DNA of 5,035 bases from an uncultured bacterium (lineage in GTDB: Bacteria > Patescibacteria > JAEDAM01 > Absconditabacterales > Absconditicoccaceae). A program made the position numbers and the translations under genes. The stretch lies in the NCBI GenBank assembly GCA_937950065.1, contig CALFEN010000258.1, forward strand, positions 1 through 5,035, in the 5' to 3' direction. The notes under the pieces are model-generated. The model did no database searches and was not told the DNA's origin. It was given only the letters and a program-made list of their open reading frames with translations. Shown here in pieces: positions 1 through 5,035 of this stretch. How positions within the stretch are numbered: the stretch's first letter is position 1; every line of letters starts with the position of its first letter.

Positions 1-46
1 CGAGATAAGCTAGTGACTGGAGTTCAGACGTGTGCTCTTCCGATCT
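1..46 (+). other. Illumina TruSeq adapter and index (library contamination)
   Basis: Bases 13-46 match the standard Illumina multiplexing read-2 adapter, beginning GTGACTGGAGTTC and ending CTCTTCCGATCT. Bases 1-6 (CGAGAT) are the end of the P7 flow-cell sequence, and bases 7-12 (AAGCTA) sit exactly where the 6-nt index lies. From memory this is the reverse complement of TruSeq index 10. None of it is genomic. Biological sequence starts at about base 47, and the open frame on the minus strand is cut there. The adapter at the very first base indicates untrimmed reads at a contig end. Confidence 0.97.
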
Positions 47-210
47 TTTTTAAATTCAGGGAAAAAATGCATAAAGCTTTGTCCCTGATTTCTCAAAACA
101 CTTTCTATATTTACTGCAATATCCGCCAAAATAACTTCTAATCTTTCTATCTCTAGCTTAACTTCGCCAAAATCTATCTCTCATAGTAAAGTAGAAGGGT
201 TTTGTTGCAT
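47..210 (-). CDS. Hypothetical protein, N-terminal fragment cut by contig end
   Basis: The frame reads about 54 codons from an ATG at 210-208 with no TAA or TAG until it runs into the adapter at base 46, so the C-terminus is missing. Residue 10 is a TGA-encoded glycine. Residues about 15-45 are rich in Leu, Ile, Val and Glu with a helical, coiled-coil-like spacing (EVKLEIERLEVIL), followed by a more polar stretch with Phe-Phe-Pro near the cut. I recognise no family. A well-formed promoter lies 49 nt upstream on the same strand, which supports this being a real gene with its own transcription start. There is no clear Shine-Dalgarno before the ATG, and an in-frame TTG lies two codons upstream, so the exact start is open. 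Confidence 0.55.
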
Positions 211-258
211 GTACAAAATTCTTATTTTATAAATTTTTCTATTATCAAAGACTGCGTT

Positions 259-288
259 ATTATATATAGATTTACAATACAAAGTCAA
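259..288 (-). promoter_or_regulatory. Sigma70-type promoter for the 47-210 gene
   Basis: Read on the minus strand, a TTGACT -35 box (288-283) is followed by an 18-nt spacer and a perfect TATAAT -10 box (264-259). The expected start is near 252, giving a leader of about 40 nt before the ATG at 210. It lies in the 103-nt gap after the methyltransferase stop, so the truncated gene need not depend on read-through. In DNA this AT-rich TATAAT alone would mean little; the paired -35 box at proper spacing is the support. Confidence 0.55.
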
Positions 289-313
289 TATAATTTTAAA
301 TACATTTTTAAGA

Positions 314-984
314 TTATATTTTTTTGCATAGTATATTTGTATAGTATATGGCTATCCTGTCTTGAGTCTTGTAATATCATATAAATTTTTCCTGATCTAT
401 CACCTCAAATTTATCTTTCAAGACATCTTTGATTTCATCGACCGTATATCTAAAATTATCAAAATCGGTCAATGGATGAATCGGTGCGTTTCATACCTTA
501 CCCATAGGAGAATGCTTATCTCTTTGTATACTATGTCAGTCCACAAACTCTTCAAAACTAAACAAAAATATCATCATTTTTTGAGCTTATCACAAATATG
601 ATTTAATACATAATCTTTTTTTGTTAGAAATTCAAATAGTCAAATCATAATTATTGTATCAAATTTTCATTTTACTGTGTCAAATTTTTCTTCTATATCA
701 ATTTTTGATGTTTTTATATCAGGATATTTAGTTTTTATTATCTCTATCATCTTTGAAGAAATATCTATTCATACATAACCATCATTTGATATATTAGCAG
801 TAATCAGTTCATCGAGAACTTGTCCTGTGCCGCATCACAAATCCAGAAGTTTGCCCACATTTGTGATTTCATTCCTTTGAATGATCTCTACTGCTTTTTT
901 ACAAGGCAGCCGTGCAAATTCAGGCGTCTTTTGATCATACACACTAGAAAGGAAATCATAATATTGTTCTATTGTTTTTGGCAT
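314..984 (-). CDS. Class I SAM-dependent methyltransferase, one-base frameshift
   Basis: Predicted to transfer a methyl group from S-adenosylmethionine; the substrate cannot be read from the sequence. ATG at 984-982 is preceded directly by an in-frame TAA and by AGGA at 7 nt. Numbering assumes the frame is repaired (223 aa). Motif I LLDLGCGTGQVLDEL lies at 46-60, with Gly50 encoded by TGA at 837-835. The acidic post-motif GYVGIDIS is at 69-76, FDTIIMIGLFEFL at 108-120, and a Lys-Lys-Gly-Gly turn at 135-138. After the Gly-Gly the frame must shift by -1 in a T run (564-568 on the plus strand). The continuation (SFEEFVDGHS, then NAPIHPLTDFDNF) is open to TAA at 316-314. Without the shift the reading ends at a TAG at 399-397 with an implausible tail. 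The methyltransferase fold is secure; whether the gene is intact is not. Confidence 0.85.
564..568 (-). other. Frameshift site in the methyltransferase (T5 run)
   Basis: On the coding strand the text reads TGATGATATTTTTGTTTAG. Frame 0 gives Gly-Gly-Tyr-Phe-Cys-Leu-Val and then poor protein. One extra T (T6), or a -1 slip, gives Gly-Gly-Tyr-Phe-Leu-Phe-Ser-Phe-Glu-Glu-Phe, in keeping with the Rossmann strand expected after the Gly-Gly turn. A missing base in a homopolymer (assembly or real mutation) is the simplest explanation. A UUU codon in a U5 run would also permit a P-site -1 slip, but no classic X-XXY-YYZ heptamer is present. Confidence 0.8.
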
Positions 985-991
985 TTATTTA

Positions 992-995
992 TCCT
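992..995 (-). promoter_or_regulatory. Ribosome binding site of the methyltransferase
   Basis: AGGA on the minus strand, 7 nt before the ATG at 984. It is the only recognisable Shine-Dalgarno element among the starts in this window whose upstream sequence is visible, and it supports that start. Confidence 0.5.
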
Positions 996-1018
996 GAAAA
1001 AAATAAAAACTATATCAA

Positions 1019-1046
1019 ATTTTAAATCTTTTTATAGGAAAATCAA
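1019..1046 (-). promoter_or_regulatory. Possible leftward promoter for the methyltransferase
   Basis: On the minus strand TTGATT (1046-1041) and TAAAAT (1024-1019) are separated by 16 nt, upstream of the methyltransferase start. Both boxes deviate from consensus and the region is so AT-rich that chance matches are expected, so this is tentative. Confidence 0.28.
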
Positions 1047-1139
1047 TAAAATATTGCTCAATTTTTAAAAAATTATAATATCCTTTTATTTAATACATAA
1101 AATTTTTTAAAAATATTTATAAAAAATAAATATAAAAAT

Positions 1140-1167
1140 TTGACAAATAAAAAAAATATAATATAAT
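1140..1167 (+). promoter_or_regulatory. Sigma70-type promoter for the pilT gene set
   Basis: Perfect TTGACA (1140-1145), a 16-nt spacer made almost only of A and T, and a perfect TATAAT (1162-1167). The start point would be near 1174, leaving a leader of about 30 nt before ATG 1204. It probably drives pilT and the two closely spaced genes behind it. Confidence 0.6.
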
Positions 1168-1203
1168 TTAATAAAAGATATTTTTATATAAAATATTAAT
1201 TCA

Positions 1204-2331
1204 ATGGTAGAAGAAAAATGAAAGTCCAATCCCATCTTCAAAATATTTGATAAATTTGTGGATACAACTTATTGTGATTTACACGTATGAGTAAAATACA
1301 ATTATGTCAGGGAAAGAGTTTGAAATATCAAAAATCTTTGATTTGGTCTCACAAACGATATTATAGAAGCTTTTGCAAAACAAATATTAACCAAAGATAA
1401 ATTTTCTTTATTGCTTTCATGAGAAGAGGTTGATTACTGATTTACTTACAAAGATGCAAGATTTCGTTTAAATTTTTATTATGATAACGAATGATTGAAT
1501 ATAGCAGCCAGAAGGATAGAATCAAACTATCCAGATCTCGGAGCTCTATGACTTACCGATATTCTACAAAAAAATTTCTTAAAACAAAAAGGACTTATAC
1601 TCATTACATGACCTACAGGTACATGAAAATCCACAACTATGGCATGAATTCTCAAGTTTATAGCAGATAACAGGAAATGCCATATTTTAACATTGGAAGA
1701 CCCTATAGAATATATTATAAGCTCCAGCAATTCGCTTATCCATCAGAGAGAAGTGGGAAGAAACACAAAATCATGGTTAAACTGAATAAAATATGCACTC
1801 AGGCAGGATCCAGATGTAGTAGTGGTATGAGAAATGAGAGATCTGCCAACTATAGAATGAGTATTGACCCTAGTAGAAACATGACACCTTGTAATCTCTA
1901 CGCTTCATACTATAGATGCTGTACAGACTATTACTAGGATAATAAACTCTTTCCCTCCAAACCAACAAAATAGAATCGCACTACAACTCAGTATGGTTTT
2001 GGAAATGGTAATATCACAGAGACTTATACCTCGTAAAGATTGATTTGAAAGATATTGTGTCAGAGAAGTATTGATAAACAATACGGCTATCGCAAACCTT
2101 ATCAGGACTTGAAGAATCCCATGAATATATGGAGTACTTGAAACTCAAAGAAAAATATGAATGACTACGATGGACAATGATATGGCACTAGCCGTAGTAA
2201 ACGATATGGTGGATATCAAAGATGTATTACCGCTTGTCAAAGATATGGCTAGCTTCAAACAGATGGTCCTTTATTATCAGGAAGAAAAAGATAGAAGAGA
2301 ACTTTATAAACCAAAAAACAAAGATGAGTAA
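1204..2331 (+). CDS. pilT: PilT-type type IV pilus retraction ATPase
   Basis: A cytoplasmic hexameric ATPase that powers depolymerisation (retraction) of type IV pili, giving twitching or gliding and surface attachment. The 375-aa length is close to the usual PilT. The N-terminal domain spans about 1-110. Then come Walker A GPTGTGKS (136-143), the Asp box LTLEDPIEY (162-170), Walker B DPDVVVVGEMRD (202-213) and the His box STLHTIDAVQTITRI (232-246). The PilT signature AIANLIRTGRIPG (295-307) follows; PilT usually has AIRNLIRE. Lack of a tetracysteine zinc site and of a long N-terminal domain argues against PilB. Nineteen of 25 glycines are TGA, including Gly136 (1609-1611) and Gly141 (1624-1626) of Walker A. 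An in-frame TAA 15 nt upstream makes ATG 1204 the first possible start; no Shine-Dalgarno is visible. The stop overlaps the next gene by 8 nt. PilU is a less likely alternative. Confidence 0.93.
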
Positions 2332-2860
2332 AAAGAAAGATGTAAATATAGACGAAGCTCTACAAGAACTAGATGCCGTAGACGATAGCCCAAAAGAAAA
2401 AGCCTTGAGAAAGAAAGTTGAAAGACTTGAGACTTCTAACCAGACTTTAACTCTTGCTCTCAAAATAGCAAATGTAATGAATAGTATAGAATCTTGAAAT
2501 TTTTGAGATCTTGAAAAAGCTCTAAAAACCCTTTTTGCAGTATGAGAAATTACTGTTCTAAAAAGCTACGATTGAGTACTATCCAAATATTGACCATGAT
2601 TTATCAAACCTGCAATACTGGAACGAATAGAGCAATCTATACAAAATAAAAAAAGTTGAGATGTTATAGTCTGCAAATGAGATGATAACCTTATATTTTT
2701 ACCAGATGGAGTAATATATCTGACATGAGTAAAAAAACTACCTCAAGATCAGATAAATCAAATATTAACCCTTGGTCTAGGAAATATCAGATATGTAGCT
2801 GATAATATAGAAAGAGATGCTAATTTTGATGAAGCAACATGACTCAGTTTAGATTCTTAA
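2324..2860 (+). CDS. Coiled-coil protein coupled to PilT, possible GAF-like C-terminal domain
   Basis: A 178-aa soluble protein with no signal or membrane segment. Residues 1-25 are charged and probably disordered. Residues about 23-50 (KEKALRKKVERLETSNQTL) form a likely coiled coil. From about 60 to 165 there is a compact alpha/beta pattern with strands at 113-117 (DVIVC), 122-126 (NLIFL) and 129-134 (GVIYLT) and a final amphipathic helix (140-163). This order resembles a small sensor fold such as GAF, but I see no ligand-binding motif, so that is inference. The start ATG lies inside the pilT stop region (8-nt overlap), implying translational coupling and balanced production with PilT. An upstream in-frame ATG at 2222 lies deep inside pilT and is rejected. 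Ten of 13 glycines are TGA. The context suggests an accessory or regulator of the retraction motor, unproven. Confidence 0.82.
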
Positions 2861-2870
2861 AAAAAACAAA

Positions 2871-3434
2871 ATGAATTTCCAACCAAAAACTCCAACTTTA
2901 GAATCTTTACATATAGGTTGAAAAAAAAGTGTTTTAAATACCAATTTTGAATTACTTCAATTACTAGACGAAAATTGAGATGAATTTGAAATAGAAGAAG
3001 AACCTTGAGATGATGAAAACAGTTTTATAAAAAGATATTATTTCCATTGACAGCAAATTTGATTTGCTGAAATTTCAATTATAGGAAACAGACTATTGTT
3101 ATCAAGACTCGGTAGTATCAACTGATACAGGAATAATTGGCAAAACATTGAATACGATGAACAAGAAATATTTGAAGAATCAATAGAGAACCTGTGCGAA
3201 GAATTTAATCTCTCTTCAAATTTCGACAAAAATATGTCTTTTTTAAACTGAATCTGAAAGTTTATCATGTATAATGTAATAGAATTCGCGAAAGAAAAAG
3301 GTGCCGATAGTATAGAACTAGAAAAAGATGTTACAAATGATGAGTTTTATGAAAAAATTTTAAACAGCTTCAAAGCAGATGGCACAATCAGCGATTTTGA
3401 AGAAATGTGAAAACTTATAGATATATCTTTATAA
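2871..3434 (+). CDS. Small acidic protein with GNAT-acetyltransferase-like region
   Basis: 187 aa, soluble, starting 10 nt after the previous stop, so probably the third gene of the pilT set. The N-terminus is variable and carries a very acidic run (34-50, ENGDEFEIEEEPGDDEN). Residues 59-85 look like beta strands (QQIGFAEISII, RLLLSRLGSI). Then LNGIGKFIMYNVIEFAKEKG (125-144) and DSIELEKDVTNDEFYEKI (146-163) resemble GNAT motif A: a Gly-x-Gly-Lys loop, a helix, Ala-Lys-x-x-Gly, a strand, and an Asn followed by a Tyr. If correct, it would bind acetyl-CoA and acetylate an amine. However, the central Tyr-Arg-Gly/Gln stretch usual before Gly-x-Gly is weak and the family assignment is by eye only. 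Nine of 14 glycines are TGA, two of them the putative loop glycines 127 and 129. No Shine-Dalgarno; the leader is A-rich. Confidence 0.8.
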
Positions 3435-3476
3435 TATAATCTTCGAATTTCCGCTTCAACTTTAAACAAAAAAGTA

Positions 3477-3506
3477 TTGACAAAGTAACCTATATAACTA
3501 TATATT
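3477..3506 (+). promoter_or_regulatory. Sigma70-type promoter for the exported Cys-rich protein
   Basis: Perfect TTGACA (3477-3482), an 18-nt spacer and TATATT (3501-3506). Transcription would start near 3513, about 27 nt before ATG 3540. A perfect TATAAT at 3507-3512 also exists but is 24 nt from the -35 box. The promoter sits in a 105-nt gap after the GNAT-like gene, suggesting the next gene is a separate unit although it is on the same strand. No GC-rich terminator hairpin is visible in the gap. Confidence 0.55.
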
Positions 3507-3539
3507 TATAATTTATAATTAAAATAAATATACAAAAAT

Positions 3540-4532
3540 ATGGAATCTTTACAATTTTCTTTAAATCCTAAAATTTCTTGAAAAACTTGAAAAGTTTTGC
3601 AAATTTTGAGTTTAGCGATTCTTATATGTTTGGGAGCGGATAAAGCAGACGCGACAAAATGTTGATGTAATCCTCTGGACAAAGATAATCTATATTGTAC
3701 CATGTTTCAATCATATCCATTTCTATTTGAGTCTTTCCAAAAATTTTTTTCTGCATCATACAAACTTCCTACAGATACATTTACTTTGAACTGTAGCAAT
3801 CTAGGTCAGATAGATTCTCCCAAAGTTACAAAATCATATAATGAATATATTTCTAGTATTTGTGGTTGTTCAGAGAAAAAATGATTTATCTTTTTTATAG
3901 AAGACTGGCAAAATATTTGAAGGCAATTAGGGTTAACCAATGAACAAATGTTAGATGTTTTTGAACAATATCTACAAAACAATTATATTCCACTTCAAAA
4001 CATACTATTTTTGGAGGATCTCAAAAATTTTTATGGAAGCAAGTTTGATAAAAAAATATCTGAATTTATGATGATGCTAGACAAAAATCCAAATGTAAAT
4101 TCAAACCATCTTCAACTTTTATTTTGAGATTTTATAGAAAATTATCGCAATTCACAATGAGCATTACAAAACAAAATAACTATATATTCTTTTAGTATAG
4201 CAATATTCCTATGCATTGTCCTTTTCTTGAAGAGCAATAAAGAATTCAGAAGAATGAATGCAGAGCTTAACAGATACGCCCATAATAATTTGTCCGTAAA
4301 AAAACCTTGAGATACAGTAGAATGAAATAATTTCTGAAAAACTTTGGAATGACAGAGTGATTATATAGTATCAGTTGATCATACTACAGATTGAACCAAT
4401 GATTCTTGAGGTAAAAAATGAAAAGTAACGCCATTAGTTCATCCTCAAGCAAAATGAAAAACAATTCCTCCTCTAGAAGAAGTGATAGAAGAATTAACAG
4501 TTGAATTTAAAGAATGAGAGTGAGGCCGTTAG
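3540..4532 (+). CDS. Predicted exported, Cys-rich single-anchor membrane protein
   Basis: 330 aa, no recognised family. The N-terminus looks like a Sec signal: basic residues (K11, K15, K18), a hydrophobic core about 19-32 (VLQILSLAILICLG) and a possible signal peptidase site after Ala-Asp-Ala (36-38). The predicted outside part (about 39-212) holds six cysteines: C41 and C43 as Cys-Gly-Cys, C53, C85, then C108 and C110 as a second Cys-Gly-Cys. This suggests disulphides or metal binding. A second hydrophobic segment at about 213-230 is followed by basic residues (KSNKEFRRMNAELNR), so the last 100 residues should be cytoplasmic. They are Gly-rich, polar and probably disordered. Seventeen of 24 glycines are TGA, ten in that tail. 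An in-frame TAA 15 nt before the ATG fixes the start; no Shine-Dalgarno is seen. It may be a surface or pilus-associated factor, but this rests only on location. Confidence 0.83.
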
Positions 4533-4539
4533 AGCGATA

Positions 4540-4556
4540 AAATTATAATATAATTT
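4540..4556. terminator. Weak A/T palindrome at the convergent gene ends
   Basis: AAATTAT-AAT-ATAATTT forms a 7-bp stem with a 3-nt loop at the meeting point of the two convergent genes, overlapping the last codons of the phosphoesterase. The stem has no G or C and no clear T tail, so it would be a poor intrinsic terminator. Only its position makes it worth listing. Confidence 0.2.
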
Positions 4557-5034
4557 CTAGAAATTCAGTCCTTATCATAGTACCAGGGTTTACTACGTAA
4601 GTACATTTTTCATCGTCCAGTTTGATTTCATTGACCGGTAAAAAAATTCAATCTTTATACTTATATATTTCTTGTCTATGTGTATGTCAGCAAAATAGTA
4701 TCTTTGCATCATTTTCCAAAGCTATATTAACCAATCATTCCCTATTTCATCTTGGGTTTGACACCTGATGTCAATGAGCTATCATCATTTTATATTTATC
4801 TATTTCCCAAAATTTCATTTCAGGCAAAGTATTTTTTAGTTCATATTCATCACTATTACCATGTACGCAATAAAGTCTATTTCAAGCAATTTTTTTTATT
4901 GTCTCATAAGTAGCTGTGGTATCAAAATCACCACAATGTATTAGTAAATCATAATCTTTATTTTCTAAAAAATCCGATATATCAAAATGATTTCTAGAAG
5001 GAATATGATTATCTGATATTACAAGTAATTTCAT
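4543..5034 (-). CDS. Metallophosphoesterase, YfcE/MJ0936 type
   Basis: A 163-aa calcineurin-like phosphoesterase, the usual length of the small YfcE/MJ0936 phosphodiesterases, which use two divalent metals to hydrolyse phosphodiesters. All metal-site motifs are present in order: Asp8 and His10 (ISDNH), Asp36 (CGDFD), Asn60 (HGNSDE), His87 and His89 (AHGH), and His117 and His119 (GHTH). The family's late Asn-Pro-Gly (149-151) is also kept. TGA encodes the invariant Gly88 (4773-4771) and Gly116 (4689-4687); six of nine glycines are TGA. The ATG is one base from the window end, so its promoter and leader are out of view. It runs towards the Cys-rich protein gene, leaving only 10 nt between their stops. 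The physiological substrate cannot be told from the sequence. Confidence 0.92.
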
Positions 5035-5035
5035 T

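Larger units (their letters stand above)
985..1203. other. Divergent, extremely AT-rich intergenic spacer
   Basis: 219 nt between the divergent methyltransferase and pilT starts, almost entirely A and T with many short A and T runs. I see no open frame with protein-like composition, no tRNA and no hairpin with a GC stem. It contains one convincing rightward promoter (1140-1167) and a weaker leftward candidate (1019-1046), so it probably serves as a shared control region for both genes. Confidence 0.6.

Noticed and set aside
202..1068. Short plus-strand open frames over the methyltransferase region under the standard code
   Set aside because: They lie antisense to a methyltransferase with clear SAM-binding motifs and have biased, low-complexity translations.
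985..1203. Replication origin or repeat array in the AT-rich spacer
   Set aside because: I see only irregular A and T runs, with no repeated unit of fixed length and no DnaA-box-like series.
1677..1937. A plus-strand frame inside pilT, and a minus-strand frame overlapping it at 1527-1730
   Set aside because: Both lie out of frame across the Walker A to His-box region, whose pilT frame carries all the conserved motifs.
2222..2323. An earlier ATG that would extend the coiled-coil protein at its N-terminus
   Set aside because: It lies over 100 nt inside pilT, and the added residues look like out-of-frame pilT. ATG 2324 overlaps the pilT stop in a normal coupled arrangement.
1204..2331. PilB or GspE assembly ATPase
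   Set aside because: The protein is too short, has no tetracysteine zinc site, and carries the PilT-like AIANLIRTG signature after the His box.
3506..3703. Minus-strand open frame over the start of the Cys-rich protein gene
   Set aside because: It covers the promoter and signal peptide of a better-supported gene on the other strand.
1204..4532. Series of pseudogenes broken by many TGA stops
   Set aside because: The TGAs fall at glycine positions of conserved motifs and the frames end cleanly at TAA or TAG, so recoding explains them better than decay.
1..5035. CRISPR array, tRNA, rRNA or transposase
   Set aside because: No regularly spaced repeats, cloverleaf-like segments, conserved rRNA stretches or transposase motifs were found on either strand by eye.

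Overview
The window reads as a contig end from a bacterium that translates UGA as glycine (genetic code 25). This code is known from the Candidate Phyla Radiation lineages Absconditabacteria (SR1) and Gracilibacteria (BD1-5/SN-2). With the standard code every gene breaks into pieces. With TGA read as Gly, long frames open that end at TAA or TAG. Recoded glycines then fall at invariant Gly positions: the PilT Walker A loop, the methyltransferase SAM-binding loop, and the Gly-His-Thr-His and Ala-His-Gly-His metal motifs of a phosphoesterase. By my hand count about 71 of 102 glycine codons are TGA. The DNA is very AT-rich. I cannot choose between the two lineages from this sequence alone.

Layout: bases 1-46 are Illumina library adapter with an index, so they are not biological and mark a contig edge. 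On the minus strand follow a truncated small gene (47-210) with a good promoter (259-288), and a class I SAM-dependent methyltransferase (314-984) carrying a one-base frameshift in a T run. A very AT-rich divergent spacer (985-1203) separates these from the plus-strand genes. The first plus-strand gene is a PilT-type pilus retraction ATPase (1204-2331). It overlaps by 8 nt a coiled-coil protein with a possible sensor-like C-terminal domain (2324-2860), which is followed 10 nt later by a small acidic protein with a GNAT-like stretch (2871-3434). After a strong promoter (3477-3506) comes a predicted membrane-anchored, Cys-rich exported protein with a Gly-rich cytoplasmic tail (3540-4532). It converges, with a 10-nt gap, on a minus-strand metallophosphoesterase of the YfcE/MJ0936 type (4543-5034).

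The functional core is the pilT-led set. PilT powers type IV pilus retraction. Its two close downstream partners are candidate accessory or regulatory proteins of a pilus in a probably host-attached CPR bacterium. The exported Cys-rich protein may be a surface factor, but its link to the pilus rests only on adjacency. The methyltransferase and phosphoesterase look like ordinary housekeeping or modification enzymes. I recognise no CRISPR array, rRNA, tRNA, mobile element or complete novel defence system here. The genuinely unusual items are the recoding, the frameshift, and the uncharacterised partners of PilT.
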